Below are positions 50,001-57,212 of a DNA stretch of 64,000 nucleotides, in pieces. Origin of the DNA: Helopsaltes ochotensis (taxonomy: Eukaryota; Chordata; Aves; Passeriformes; Locustellidae); contig VXBM01000134.1 of the NCBI GenBank assembly GCA_013400155.1, forward strand, positions 800,349-864,348, read 5' to 3'. Under the pieces are notes generated by a model. The model was not told the DNA's origin. It worked only from the letters and a program-made list of their open reading frames with translations, and searched no databases. The translations under genes and the position numbers were made by a program. Within the stretch, counting starts at the first letter, position 1, and every line of letters begins with the position of its first letter.

Positions 50001-52392
50001 TTGGGGGAGTCGTGAAAGAAATCAGGAAATAGCTAAAAGAAAATGCAGGGGCAGGGAGTGTGAACTGAATCTGAGCACACAGGAAGATGTGGCTGCTGAG
50101 AAGGGTTGGAGGTGACCCCACACCTGCTGGAGTGGGGGAGATGGTGCAGCTCCCTCGTGTCCCAGAGCCTCCCTGCTCCAGCAGCTCTTGCTCTCTATCG
50201 GTTCACTGTTTTGTTTTTCGCTGCTATTTGCAACTACAGCTGCTTGCTACAGCAGCCAGATTTAGCCATGGGAGTTCCTTCGTGTGCTGGTATGGCCAGG
50301 CAGTGCACACAGGAGCATCAGAAAGGTCACCTTGTTCACAGGAGCAGAACTGGGCTGTGGGCTTGTTTTAACTGCAGCTGTGCCCCGTGACAGCATCCAG
50401 GGAAGAACCCCAAGTGCGCTCTGTATCCCCAGAAATCTTGGATTTTAAAGGAGTGCTCTGCAGATGGGCTGACTTTAAAATGCCATTTTCTGTTTCTGTA
50501 GTCACTGGAACCCCCATGGTTCTGCACCTCAGCTCTCAGGAACAGGGAAGCTGGGCTTGCTCTGTGCACCTGAGCGCAGCCTTACAGTAAGAGATGTGGC
50601 TGGCAAAGAACAATCCAAGTGTCTAGAAACAAGGGGAGGAAGATGGTTTTTGTCCCTATAAACTGCCAACTCTTACTAGACGATTTTTTTCCAAATTTTT
50701 CTTCTTCACCCCCTTCCTTTTGGAGGTGGCAGTGGTGGGAATGTCACCACAGATATTTCTAGCTCAGCTCTGGGGTTTTTGTTCATGGCTGCATAAAAAC
50801 TATTGTTTGGAGATTTTTGTTGTTGTTGCTGTGTAGCACTGTTCAAGGATGGCTCATGTTTTCTCTCACAGAATATTGATATTACCAACTTCAGCAGCAG
50901 CTGGAGTGATGGGCTGGCCTTCTGTGCTCTCCTGCACACGTATTTGCCTGCACATATTCCTTACCAGGAGCTCAACAGCCAGGACAAAGTAAGTTGTGTG
51001 TCCATTTGTAGAATTCACAGTGAACAGAATGGTTGAAAAGGGGAAGGAAACCAACAGTGAACTCCCAAAGAGAAATGCAGGGACTGCTGGGTGAAGAGTC
51101 AGTGACAAGTTGGCTGAGTCCAGTGAGTGCTGCAGATAAACACAAAGACAGTATCAGAATAAAAATTATATTATGTACATGAATGCCTTTTATTAATTAA
51201 AACTTCTGCAGAAACCTTTCAGTCATGGTAAAGGCAGAACTTTGGTGGGTTCTTTTCCCAGTTTCACAACAACCTATTTGTCGAAAAGAGGGTGTCCCTC
51301 AGGCAGAAGTGGATGAGCTATTCAAAGACAAAGAACTTGTGAGTGAATAAGACTCAAAAAAGAGCGAGACTCAAAAAAGAGTCTGCATGCAAGTGTGGAA
51401 TCCAGGGGTTTAGTTTTCAAATACACCTGCTCATTTAAACTCACTGGTTAACCAGATGCAAGGAAAGGTTCAGGAGCAGTGCTTTGATGTTAATCCTTTT
51501 GGCCTTTAATTTTTACAGAAGAGAAATCTGCTGTTGGCATTTCAAGCTGCTGAAAGTGTGGGCATCAAACCCAGTCTGGTGAGTAACCTTTTAGCAAGGG
51601 GACATTTGCTGCAAACACCGTTCCAGCACCTTTCCTTGTTGCCATGGGCCAGTCAGTGACCTTGCACTCCAAGTGTCACACAGTGCTGGGGAAGGCTGCA
51701 CCACCATCAGGAAGTTCACGGTGTTAGAAGAACTTCTAGAAAGGATTTGTAGAATCGCAAAATAAATATAATTTGGAGGAGCTGCTAAAGGTCATCCAGT
51801 ATTGAAATGAGGGTATGGATTATGTCCTTCTCTTGGAAGCCAGCTCCAGATTATTCATGATTTTATGGACAGACATGCCCTATTACACCATTACATTAAA
51901 TGGTTACACCATTTTTTTTCCTTTTGTTTTAGTGCTTTAAGAAACAGAAAGATGTTAAACTCTTTGCTAAGCTGTTCAAAAAACCTTTTCCAAAATTAAC
52001 TGTATGACAAGGGAGATATAAGTTTAATATGTAGGGAAAACTGTTATGGGGTTCATGAGCTAGATTCAGAAGCAAAGAATTAAATGAAGTTATGTAGGGA
52101 ACGGATGTTTGGTTGCAGATGGAGGAAATATTTTAGATTGCAGAACGCATTAACAGATTTCAGAATTGCCCTTGGCCAGCAGATCAATCCAATGGCCCTT
52201 TAGGTAGGTGGCTTTCAGAGGCTCTGGAGTGGCAGCAGAAGTGTGGGGCAGGCTCAGAGGAGCCGTGGTGGGGTTGCCTGAGCCGGTGCTGTGTCCGTGC
52301 AGGAGCTCAGCGAGATGATGTACACGGACCGGCCCGACTGGCAGAGCGTCATGCAGTACGTGGCCCAGATCTACAAGTACTTTGAGACCTGA
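2026..52392 (+). CDS. SPECC1: Cytospin-B (SPECC1), full coding span, 13 exons spliced
   Basis: The protein is a cytoskeletal scaffold with coiled coils and one C-terminal CH domain. The family (cytospins) associates with actin and microtubules, and SPECC1 has also been described as a nuclear structure protein. The join is 2026-2065, 20385-21943, 23781-23988, 24622-24695, 25043-25221, 32691-32836, 33033-33133, 33923-34004, 36264-36414, 37318-37420, 50872-50988, 51519-51578 and 52303-52392. It totals 2910 nt, or 969 residues, with every GT..AG junction in phase. Approximate residue map: Ser/Thr/Pro-rich basic head 14-80; coiled coils near 81-115, 140-175 and 287-686; Ser/Pro-rich linker 690-846; CH domain 863-966; end YKYFET. 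Peptides such as TPPESAATVKSLIKSFDLG and SDVTKASLSPDASDFEH fit SPECC1, as I recall it, better than SPECC1L. The human long form is about 100 residues longer at the N-terminus; that exon is not in the window. Gene identity is very secure; the choice of first exon is less so. Confidence 0.93.
13838..13876. repeat. Perfect 17-bp inverted repeat with 5-nt loop
   Basis: The left arm at 13838-13854 (AGCTCAAGCAGTTTTGA) is the exact reverse complement of the right arm at 13860-13876. The loop is AAATA. In RNA this would be a stable hairpin. It is intronic and lies outside any recognised repeat. Confidence 0.85.
17177..17237 (+). other. Candidate alternative SPECC1 N-terminal exon
   Basis: TCTATTGTTACAG precedes a 61-nt open segment ending CACCCAG|GTGAGG. 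Read in phase 0 it gives FNASRLKRTAENGEVFTGHP plus one base G, exactly the overhang needed for the 20385 exon. The human long isoform, as I remember it, has an F...SRLKR...PG segment at a comparable place, which this peptide loosely resembles. No ATG lies in the exon, so an upstream exon ending in phase 0 is required. Chance is a real alternative. Confidence 0.3.
17303..17340. repeat. Short tandem repeat, 14-bp unit x 2.7
   Basis: The unit CTCAAAACCAGCAG is repeated twice exactly, with a third partial copy. It lies in intron 1 just downstream of the candidate exon at 17177. It is probably a simple local duplication. Confidence 0.8.
20385..21943 (+). CDS. SPECC1: SPECC1 large exon: basic head and first coiled-coil blocks
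   Basis: This 1559-nt exon supplies residues 14 to 533, more than half of the protein. The acceptor is a pyrimidine-rich tract ending CTCAAG before 20385; the donor is AAG|GTAAAA at 21944. It starts with a Lys/Arg/Ser/Thr-rich head (AKRTGIPAPRE, then PTPTKH), followed by heptad-rich helices (ESQVKELLAEAKTKDSEI and TLQEKNRTFQKELASLGEE). A Ser-rich spacer containing SDVTKASLSPDASDFEH comes next, and then a long coiled coil starting near SLTEKIQKMEENHHSTAEEL. The order and wording match human cytospin-B throughout. The same exon is the one usually retained in the shorter SPECC1 isoforms. An alternative ending just behind it is described under findings. Confidence 0.96.
21959..21964 (+). terminator. 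SPECC1: Intronic poly(A) signal just behind the large SPECC1 exon
   Basis: AATAAA begins 16 nt after the donor at 21944. Reading through the donor gives V-K-Q and then TAA at 21953-21955. The downstream sequence (GCTTGTTTCTGTCC) is GT-rich, as expected for a cleavage element. Use of this site would end the mRNA in intron 2 and give a protein of about 536 residues without the CH domain. Confidence 0.4.
22920..22972. repeat. Imperfect direct repeats of CCCAAGTGCT
   Basis: CCCAAGTGCT occurs three times, plus a variant CCCAAGCACT, within about 50 nt, separated by short C/T-rich spacers. It is probably a local replication-slippage array in intron 2. Confidence 0.7.
23781..23988 (+). CDS. SPECC1: SPECC1 exon, central coiled coil
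   Basis: The acceptor is CCTCCCTCCCAG|GCTGAG; the donor is GAAA|GTAGGT. It encodes residues 534-602 plus one base, including AEQLSRTSQKLQEK and the family signature KETIFELEDQVEQHRAIKLH. That signature is shared with SPECC1L, so this is one of the best conserved stretches of the cytospin rod. Heptad-patterned Leu, Ile and Val are visible throughout. The exon enters in phase 0 and leaves in phase 1. Confidence 0.96.
23989..24621 (+). other. SPECC1: SPECC1 intron 3 (633 nt)
   Basis: Donor GTAGGT, acceptor ATCATTTCTAG. No exon, RNA or repeat was seen inside. Confidence 0.75.
24622..24695 (+). CDS. SPECC1: SPECC1 exon, coiled coil (74 nt)
   Basis: The exon starts after ATCATTTCTAG and ends ATGAAG|GTAAGG, a near-consensus donor. 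The split Ser codon (A|GT) joins it to the previous exon. It encodes SKAMKLEEQKQDTERQLKAL and then TKQMK, the match to the human segment reading roughly KLEEQKSDLERQLKTLTKQMK. It leaves in phase 0. Confidence 0.94.
24696..25042 (+). other. SPECC1: SPECC1 intron 4 (347 nt)
   Basis: Donor GTAAGG, acceptor CTCTTTGCAG. I see nothing else in it. Confidence 0.75.
25043..25221 (+). CDS. SPECC1: SPECC1 exon, end of coiled-coil rod
   Basis: The acceptor is TGCTCTTTGCAG; the donor is AACAG|GTTGGT. It encodes EDTEEWRRFQADLQTAVVVA, then NDIKCEAQQELRVVKRKL and a Glu-rich stretch. The EWRRFQADLQTAVV.ANDIK block is nearly invariant between SPECC1 and SPECC1L and closes the rod. The exon leaves in phase 2 (AG, completed by G of the 32691 exon to give Arg). 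The human protein has extra residues just after this point that are not matched here, so this junction differs or carries an optional segment. Confidence 0.95.
27655..27740 (+). mobile_element. Degraded CR1-type LINE 3' fragment
   Basis: The stretch TCTCCATCCTTGGAGG then TTTTCAAGACCAGACAGGA, followed by AAGATCCTGAG, follows the order of the conserved 3' end of bird CR1 elements. The copy is short and diverged, with no coding capacity. It supports an avian origin of the window. Confidence 0.55.
28680..29975 (+). other. Candidate alternative last exon of SPECC1 with poly(A) site
   Basis: A strong acceptor (TGTGTCTCTTCACAG) ends at 28679. Spliced to the 25221 donor, the frame reads R-C-L-I-S-A-S and stops at TAA 28699-28701. 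About 1.25 kb further, AATAAA at 29952-29957 is followed by GT-rich sequence. Together these could make a terminal exon giving a protein of about 693 residues without linker and CH domain. No homology supports it; it is inferred from signals only. Confidence 0.25.
29952..29957 (+). terminator. Poly(A) signal inside intron 5
   Basis: AATAAA is followed by TGTTTCAGTGTTTGG, a GT-rich element at the right distance for cleavage around 29970-29980. It is the end of the candidate alternative last exon or of an unrelated intronic transcript. Confidence 0.35.
31752..31794. repeat. Perfect 13-bp inverted repeat
   Basis: GCTCAGAACCTGC at 31752-31764 is the exact reverse complement of 31782-31794. The spacer is 17 nt and contains a smaller GCAC/GTGC pairing option. 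It lies in intron 5 with no recognised repeat around it. Confidence 0.75.
32691..32836 (+). CDS. SPECC1: SPECC1 exon, Ser/Pro linker with SLIKSFDLG motif
   Basis: The acceptor is TTTGTGCCTTGCAG; the donor is CTCAG|GTATTT. It encodes an acidic stretch (AEEVDSLESDTASRW) and then the motif SPTPPESAATVKSLIKSFDLG. A related TPTVKTLIKSFDS motif occurs in SPECC1L. The segment is predicted to be unstructured and contains Ser-Pro and Thr-Pro sites. It enters in phase 2 and leaves in phase 1. Confidence 0.93.
33033..33133 (+). CDS. SPECC1: SPECC1 exon, proline-rich linker
   Basis: The acceptor is TTTTTCCTCGCAG; the donor is ATGCAG|GTACAA. It encodes GSSGQNIPVHKVPRSPLSGI followed by PVRTAPAAAVSPMQ. The last block, TAPAAAVSPMQ, is diagnostic of the cytospins. 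The intron before it is only 196 nt. Confidence 0.95.
33134..33922 (+). other. SPECC1: SPECC1 intron 7 (789 nt)
   Basis: Donor GTACAA, acceptor TTTGTTTCACAG. Nothing recognisable inside. Confidence 0.75.
33923..34004 (+). CDS. SPECC1: SPECC1 exon, linker (82 nt)
   Basis: The acceptor is CTTTGTTTCACAG; the donor is GGCAG|GTAAGT, a perfect consensus. It encodes RHSVYTNAKPASKGIARHAD and then LSDLPLA, plus one base of Asp. The RHS motif continues SPMQ of the previous exon exactly as in other cytospins (SPMQRHS). The middle of this exon is less conserved than its two ends. Confidence 0.93.
34005..36263 (+). other. SPECC1: SPECC1 intron 8 (2.3 kb)
   Basis: Donor GTAAGT; the acceptor lies behind a run of 13 T and AAATTCCCACAG. 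The intron is AT-rich with no supported gene or named repeat. Confidence 0.7.
36264..36414 (+). CDS. SPECC1: SPECC1 exon, Ser-rich linker before the CH domain
   Basis: The exon starts after a T-run and AAATTCCCACAG, and its donor is CTCAG|GTATCA. It encodes LLKGRNEELKPDHYLRKSPS, then LESLSKPPMAF, and ends KPQSKL plus AG. LRKSPSLESLS is a plausible basophilic and proline-directed phosphorylation site and is conserved with human SPECC1. The downstream half is divergent, as expected for a disordered linker. Confidence 0.93.
36415..37317 (+). other. SPECC1: SPECC1 intron 9 (903 nt)
   Basis: Donor GTATCA, acceptor CTTCCCTGGCTTAG. Nothing recognisable inside. Confidence 0.75.
37318..37420 (+). CDS. 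SPECC1: SPECC1 exon, start of the CH domain
   Basis: The acceptor is CTTCCCTGGCTTAG; the donor is TACCAG|GTAAGA. It encodes SVERKDPLAALAREYGGSKR and then NALLKWCQKKTEGYQ. This is the entry into the CH fold, where the helix with LLKWCQ is the first core helix. The sequence is almost the same in SPECC1 and SPECC1L (RKDPL.ALAREYGGSKRNALLKWCQ). Confidence 0.97.
39699..39727 (-). mobile_element. Possible CR1 3' tail trace
   Basis: TTTGAGATCAAGTCCAACCA resembles the reverse complement of the conserved CR1 3' region (GATC.AGTCCAACC). Only a short core is recognisable, so this could be chance. Confidence 0.3.
42129..42163. repeat. AT-dinucleotide microsatellite, imperfect
   Basis: Alternating T and A units (TATATATATATATAT) are interrupted by GT and AAA, within very AT-rich sequence in intron 10. 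Likely polymorphic in length. Confidence 0.85.
43419..43470 (-). mobile_element. Possible CR1 3' tail trace
   Basis: GATCACAGAATCATAAT matches the start of the reverse-complemented CR1 tail, whose terminal repeat gives ATCATAGAAT-type units. The following bases have decayed. The fragment is short. Confidence 0.35.
50872..50988 (+). CDS. SPECC1: SPECC1 exon, CH domain core
   Basis: The acceptor is TTTTCTCTCACAG; the donor is GACAAA|GTAAGT. The exon is 117 nt and phase 0 at both ends. It encodes NIDITNFSSSWSDGLAFCAL, then LHTYLPAHIPYQELNSQDK. The pattern NF..SW.DGLAFCAL.H...P is the hallmark of CH domains. It is separated from the preceding exon by the second longest intron, about 13.5 kb. Confidence 0.97.
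50989..51518 (+). other. SPECC1: SPECC1 intron 11 (530 nt)
   Basis: Donor GTAAGT, acceptor TTAATTTTTACAG. It holds a 77-nt segment with good splice borders (51262-51338) and, just after it, a direct repeat of GACTCAAAAAAGAG (about 51351-51382). Confidence 0.7.
51351..51382. repeat. Direct repeat of GACTCAAAAAAGAG
   Basis: Two exact copies of the 14-mer lie next to each other with three bases (CGA) between them, in intron 11. Confidence 0.75.
51519..51578 (+). CDS. SPECC1: SPECC1 exon, CH domain (60 nt)
   Basis: The acceptor is TTAATTTTTACAG; the donor is CTG|GTGAGT. It encodes KRNLLLAFQAAESVGIKPSL, phase 0 at both ends. The AFQAAES.GI block is the typical CH helix that precedes the conserved D/E-M-Y segment. 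Confidence 0.96.
51579..52302 (+). other. SPECC1: SPECC1 intron 12 (724 nt)
   Basis: Donor GTGAGT, acceptor GTGTCCGTGCAG. It contains a probable CR1 tail at 51750-51806 in minus orientation. Nothing else was seen. Confidence 0.7.
51750..51806 (-). mobile_element. Probable degraded CR1 3' end
   Basis: AGAATCGCAAAAT, then GGAGGAGCTGCTAAAGG and TCATCCAGT, follow the reverse-complemented CR1 consensus pattern (AGAATCACAGAAT ... GGAAGGGACC..AAAGGTCATC.AGT). Diverged but in the right order. Confidence 0.45.
52303..52392 (+). CDS. SPECC1: SPECC1 last coding exon, end of the CH domain and stop
   Basis: The acceptor is GTGTCCGTGCAG. It encodes ELSEMMYTDRPDWQSVMQYV, then AQIYKYFET and TGA at 52390-52392. 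The DRPDW..VM.YV..IYKYFET ending is the invariant cytospin C-terminus. The local sequence is richer in GC than the surrounding intron. Confidence 0.97.
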   Translation, partial: ELSEMMYTDRPDWQSVMQYVAQIYKYFET

Positions 52393-52428
52393 GCTGCGGA
52401 GCAAGAGGTGGACAGAAGTGGGGAAGAG

Positions 52429-52434
52429 AATAAA
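52429..52434 (+). terminator. SPECC1: Proximal poly(A) signal of SPECC1
   Basis: AATAAA lies 37 nt after the stop codon. If used, the 3' UTR would be very short. The downstream sequence is only moderately GT-rich, so its use is uncertain. Confidence 0.35.
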
Positions 52435-53995
52435 GAATGCTACAGATGCACTCGATCACTTTAAAAGCCTGCTTGCTCCTCTTCCACGACCAACCTAAGC
52501 TCTTAGTGTGAAAGGAAGCTCTTCCGTAGTTTTGATTCCATCTGGGACTGCAACCAAATAATTCCCTGTTGTCCACCTTTGCAAACCAAATCCATTGGTA
52601 AGTTTACTCCCACGTGGAAATTGCAAAGCGTTTTCAAGCACACCTGGGATATTTCTGAAGAGGATCCCTTGGGCTAACACTTGCCTTGACAGGAGACCTG
52701 CTACATAATGAAGTTTTGAGTCAATGTGGACTATGCTGGCACTCAAGGGAGGCTGGGAGATTAATATTAATGCAAAAGCTCACAAAAATGCTCTTCTTGC
52801 CAAAACGTGCTTAACTCATCCCAAGTACATGTTGTTTTCTTGCCTCCATGTATTTTATAAAACACCTTGACAGATGCACTTAAGTTGTAGAACCCTAACC
52901 TGAGTTACTCTCACACATCTCACCCAATAACTGCACTAATTCACTCATAGCATAACCAGCAGGATGGTAACAGGATCATTTGTAACTCAGAAACCACCCT
53001 CTGTTCATCACCAGTTAGTGAAATAACTCTGAAAGATCCTGTTAGGTGCTGGGACTTCATTTCAGCTCAAACAGAAATAATCTCTCTGAGGAAAAATAGG
53101 TTTAATGACTCCAACTTCATTACTTGATTACTCTGGGAAGCCAGAGCTTGGTTTCCTAGTTGACTGTGCAGGCACAATTATCACAGGAGCATTGCGAGTG
53201 TAGCTCAATAGCTGTAGTTTGGAAGGTGCCAGTAATCAGGTGAGCAATACAGAGACATCTCATGTGGAGTAACTTCTTCCTTCTGTGTTGCTGCTGTCTG
53301 GTCAGCACAGCTATGTCATTGCTGCCTAAAGGCAGGAATCTAGAGACAGCCTGTGCCCTGGGCCATGAAATACAGCCCCCAGGGCACTGCCACAGGCTTG
53401 GAAATGATGTTATGCTGTGAAGGAACACAGTCATATATCAGTACCAATGGAAGGTGCAGCTTCACTCCACAAATTACAAACAACTTAACTGGACCCCATC
53501 TCTGTGGCACGGAAATCGGGCGCCAGAGAGCAGCTTCCCACCTCAGTAATGCTGTTAGGAAAATGTCTGAGGGACACTGTTAAACGTCCATTACTCTGGT
53601 TCTCTCGTTTCACCTGATGAAGTTAATTTTTGTGTTTGTCTCCAAGGATGGAAGCATCCAACAGGCTGCTGGATTTGTTCTGGGAGAGGATGTAAAGGCT
53701 GCCTGGCTGCTTTAGGGCATGCTGGTAGGACAAAGTTAGTGTTTAGTTACTTTGTTTAACCCTGATGCTTTGTGGACATTAGTCCTAGGGAGCTAGGGAT
53801 CATTCTCTCTTGCAAAAAACACTAGTGCTCACTGCTCCTACCTCCTGGGAAAAGGCTCATGAAATGGAAATGAGATTTCACAGAACAAAATTGGTTTCAG
53901 GCTTTCAAGGGCTTTGCAGGTGGCTGATCTCAGCCTCTGGTTCCCCATAGTGCTTTGTTGTTTGATTTGATTTTACTTTGTAATGCTATTTAATT

Positions 53996-54001
53996 AATAA
54001 A
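53996..54001 (+). terminator. SPECC1: Middle poly(A) signal of SPECC1
   Basis: AATAAA within TTAATTAATAAACAACG is followed by GTGTTTCAGAGTTGGTGTTC, a clear GT-rich element. This makes it a good candidate for a 1.6-kb 3' UTR. Confidence 0.45.
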
Positions 54002-57000
54002 CAACGTGTTTCAGAGTTGGTGTTCTCACAGCAAAATACAGGATTCAGGAATAAATGGTAGAGCCCAGGGCCAGGGCTTTGAACAGAGAGGATGCTGGAG
54101 GGAAGGCAGTGTGTGCCTGTTCTGGGGGAAGAGAAAATCATTGCTTTCTCTTGGTTTTAGTCTGAAATTTATTCTAATCCATTGCCTCTGGAAAAGTCCA
54201 ATTCCAATCTTTGAAGAGGCTGTGGGATAAAAATGGACAGGGGAGTGCACTGGCAGTGCCCCTGCACACTGAGTGCCATCCTGCACTGTGAGAGGGCAGC
54301 TGTGAGTGCTGCCACAGGCAGTTCCTTCCAGGGGAGCCCTTTCTAGATGGAATTCACTCTCCAGGATTTCTCAGCACACCCTGCTGTCCATAGAGGACCC
54401 AAGATGAGTTGCTCTCCCTGTTCTCAAATACAGGATGAGATGGAAGAGGAAAACTCTGCTAAGCACTCACACTGCAGAGCCCCGTTGGCTCGTGGATGCA
54501 GCAGCTCTTTTCCCTGGAGGTGTCCCTTGGCAGGGATCCCAATGCTCTCCAACAGGCTGTAGTTCAAAGCTGGAGTGAAGTCAGCACAGAAAATTCCATA
54601 TTCCTCAGTGGGCTTTGGATTGGCCACTTGCAGGGATGAGAAAAGCACTTTTAATTCCCAGTGTCTGGTAAACATCTCAAAGTCAGAGTCAATGATGTAA
54701 AAAAAGGGAGTTTTAACCCTGTGGTCACTGGAAGGGTGTCCAGTGTGGCTCCACTGGGTGTGTGTTACCTCCTGTGAGAGCATCCTCTGCTCCCAGTGCT
54801 CTCCTGACACTGCTCTGTCTCTCCAAGGCTCACTTTACCCTTACAGACCCTTCTGTAAGATCCAGCAGCTTTTTTTTCCCCAAGTGATTTGTGCAAAGCA
54901 ATGTTTCTGTTATCTCTTTGCTGCTTGCTCTCCCATGCCCCCCAGTACCATAGACTGAACACTAATTCTACCCCATTCTAGTGGTGGGGTACCTTTTCTT
55001 CAATGTTACTACTGTTCTGTCGTCAAACCTGCACAACATCTCATTTTGATACTTTGAGAGATGGTTTACCAGATGACTTTATAGAACTAAGAATATTGTT
55101 TATTTGTTCATTTAACTGTTACGATATTGGGGGGGTTCTTCCTTGCACAGTTGCATTTCTAGACCCGGATTTTCACAAGCTGCTGTTGTTTTTTTCATGC
55201 TGCCTTAAAATTTCAATATGAATTTAAATTTATCCTACACAACATGCTGCAGACTGGCCTGGTTTTCAGAGACTCTACAGGCCCTTGTGAGACATCTCAG
55301 ATCGGAGCTGCAAAATTAAAGCTCAAGCTGCCTTTAAAGTTAGGGAATTTAGTTAAGTTAAGCAAGAGGGTATATGGGTAGTCTTTATAGAAGTCTTGAG
55401 AATTCTCTGAAAATGTCCTGGATGTGATGATATGACAAGGATGGTGTTGAGCAGTAGGTTTGCCTGAACTGCCTAAATCCTTTCTGACTTTGCCTTTTAG
55501 GAGTAGGGGATCTTTCCCTGGTGTGCAGATAAATCTTGTCCCTTGCTCCCTGAGTTGTCACTCACAGGCCCCACCTGCCCCTGCCTCTGGGTGTACCTGG
55601 GGAGTCTGTGGGACTGCAGGGAACCAAAGAGCTGATTTGGGATGAGCACGTGAGAAGAAGGGTTAGGAAGGGGGTTTCAGTGGCATTCCGTGGAGGGATA
55701 GGTGACTGTTGTACTGTGGTGTCGGAGAGGAAAGGCGATCCAAGTGTGCGAGGTGCAGTCTGGCTCCTGGAATTTTGGGTGAGACAGAGAAAGTACAAAT
55801 GGTTTCATGGCTTGGGAAGCTACAGAGGTGTGAGGAGCAAGCCCAGAGTCAGCCCTGTGAGGAGGTTTTCTAGAAGGGCTGAGGAGCTTTTTCAGAAAGT
55901 TCCTGGTGAGACTGAGGGAGAGCCCAGCATGTGAGGAGAGGGACAGGGGACAGACACACCTGGGGCTCTTTGTCAGCAAAGGACATCAGAGAATCTGTGT
56001 GGACCCTCAGCTTGAGGGGCATTCCTCCTAGGAATGCAGCCTGGGGGGTCTCAGCAGATGAGGAGAGAACACAGCACAGTTGGCTGCCTTTGCCAGGCTC
56101 CCCTTCCCCTGCCCGTGACAGTCGAGGCAGCACAAAGGGGACAAAGACACCCTGGTTCTTCCTGCACTGCAGCAAGGCAGCCGTGCTAAGCAGAGGGATT
56201 TTGGGCTCAAGCAGGGTCCCTTTAAGTTTTGGCAGTTTTCTTTCTGGGATTTGAAGTTGGTTTTTACAGGTTTTCTCTCTTGTTTTGTACGTGCAGCCAG
56301 TTCCGTGCAAGTTTTCTGTCCAAACCAGGCGCAAGCGGGCAGAACGATTGGTTCTTCCCAGTTTGATTCCTGACCTGGAACTCTTCAAAAATCCACCTTT
56401 TGGCTTCCCTGACTTTCCCCCTTCCTTGGCAATGACCACACGAGCCTGGGCTTGTTGGTTTGTTCATACCTCCCCCATCCTGCTGCGCTGGGGGTACCAG
56501 CAGCAAGGATCTGACTGGGCCAGCTCTTGGCAAAGCTGAGCCTTGTGCATCTGATCACAGGCAGGGGCTGTACGGGATGAGATTATGCATTTTCCTGTCA
56601 CAAGAGGGCTTTTTGCCTAAAAAGACTCAGGGCATGGAGCATTAAGACATTTTTAAAGCCAGCAATAAGTTCTACTATGCTCAGCTGTGTTGGTTTGTAC
56701 CAACTCCAGTGCCATCGACGCTCGCTCACCGACACGGTGCAGAACCAGCTTCTCATTGAACTGCAAGTAACTTTTTTTTCCTCAACTGATGGTCTCTCCA
56801 TTTTTGACATGCATATGTGCCAAGTCCCATTGGGCAGTGCTGGACACAATGTTTTTATTGACTGTTGGTCCAGGCTTGAGTTTGTCTTATGGGATGATCT
56901 CCTCTGACAGTTTTAGCTTTCCCTGTTGGGTACAGACGTTACATCGTAATCTAATTTATACAAAGAGCACACTAGAATGTACATACTAAGCATTGCAGAT

Positions 57001-57069
57001 TTGGACATGCTAATATTTAAATATTAACATTATTAAAATGTATGATGCAAAAATCTGTGTAATATTTCT

Positions 57070-57075
57070 AATAAA
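57070..57075 (+). terminator. SPECC1: Distal poly(A) signal of SPECC1
   Basis: TTCTAATAAATC is followed by TTTTTCTGTTTCTG, which is T/GT-rich. The preceding 150 nt are very AT-rich. A CR1 fragment starts about 60 nt later, which fits the end of the transcript. Confidence 0.55.
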
Positions 57076-57131
57076 TCTTTTTCTGTTTCTGAGGTCTATT
57101 GAAATGTTTCGGTAACCTACATACAATACAA

Positions 57132-57212
57132 AATCCAGAGTATCTCCCATCCCTGGAAGTGTTCAAGGCCAGTTTGGATGGGGCCCTGAGTAATCAGGAA
57201 GGTGAGATGAGT
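57132..57212 (+). mobile_element. CR1-type LINE 3' fragment
   Basis: CCCATCCCTGGAAGTGTTCA, then AGGCCAGTTTGGATGGGGCC and CTGAG, is close to the consensus 3' end of chicken repeat 1. No reverse transcriptase remains. It is the clearest repeat in the window and the main hint of an avian genome. Confidence 0.75.

Larger units (their letters stand above)
37421..50871 (+). other. SPECC1: SPECC1 intron 10 (13.5 kb)
   Basis: Donor GTAAGA, acceptor TTTTCTCTCACAG. It splits the CH domain. It contains an AT dinucleotide run at about 42129-42163, weak minus-orientation CR1 tails near 39699 and 43419, and several poly-A/T runs (for example 45841-45853 and 48489). No second gene or conserved ORF was found; the longer ORFs lack plausible exon borders. 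Confidence 0.65.
52393..57095 (+). other. SPECC1: SPECC1 3' UTR (probable extent)
   Basis: After TGA at 52392 no further coding exon is expected. The sequence runs to an AT-rich tail and AATAAA at 57070-57075, which looks like a typical distal end. Shorter forms could end at AATAAA 52429-52434 (only about 40 nt behind the stop) or 53996-54001. Several stretches, for example 55003-55220 and 56650-57080, look like 3' UTR sequence: AT-rich and free of repeats. A 3' UTR of 4-5 kb would suit this gene; the end is inferred. Confidence 0.55.

Noticed and set aside
20385..52392. Assignment to the paralogue SPECC1L
   Set aside because: Shared blocks exist in the rod end and CH domain, but the head, the DASDFEH segment, the ESAATVKSLIKSFDLG segment and the RKSPSLESLS linker fit SPECC1.
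55870..56439. Minus-strand ORF of 189 codons in the SPECC1 3' UTR
   Set aside because: No recognised motif; it lies wholly within the probable 3' UTR and has no start or poly(A) context.
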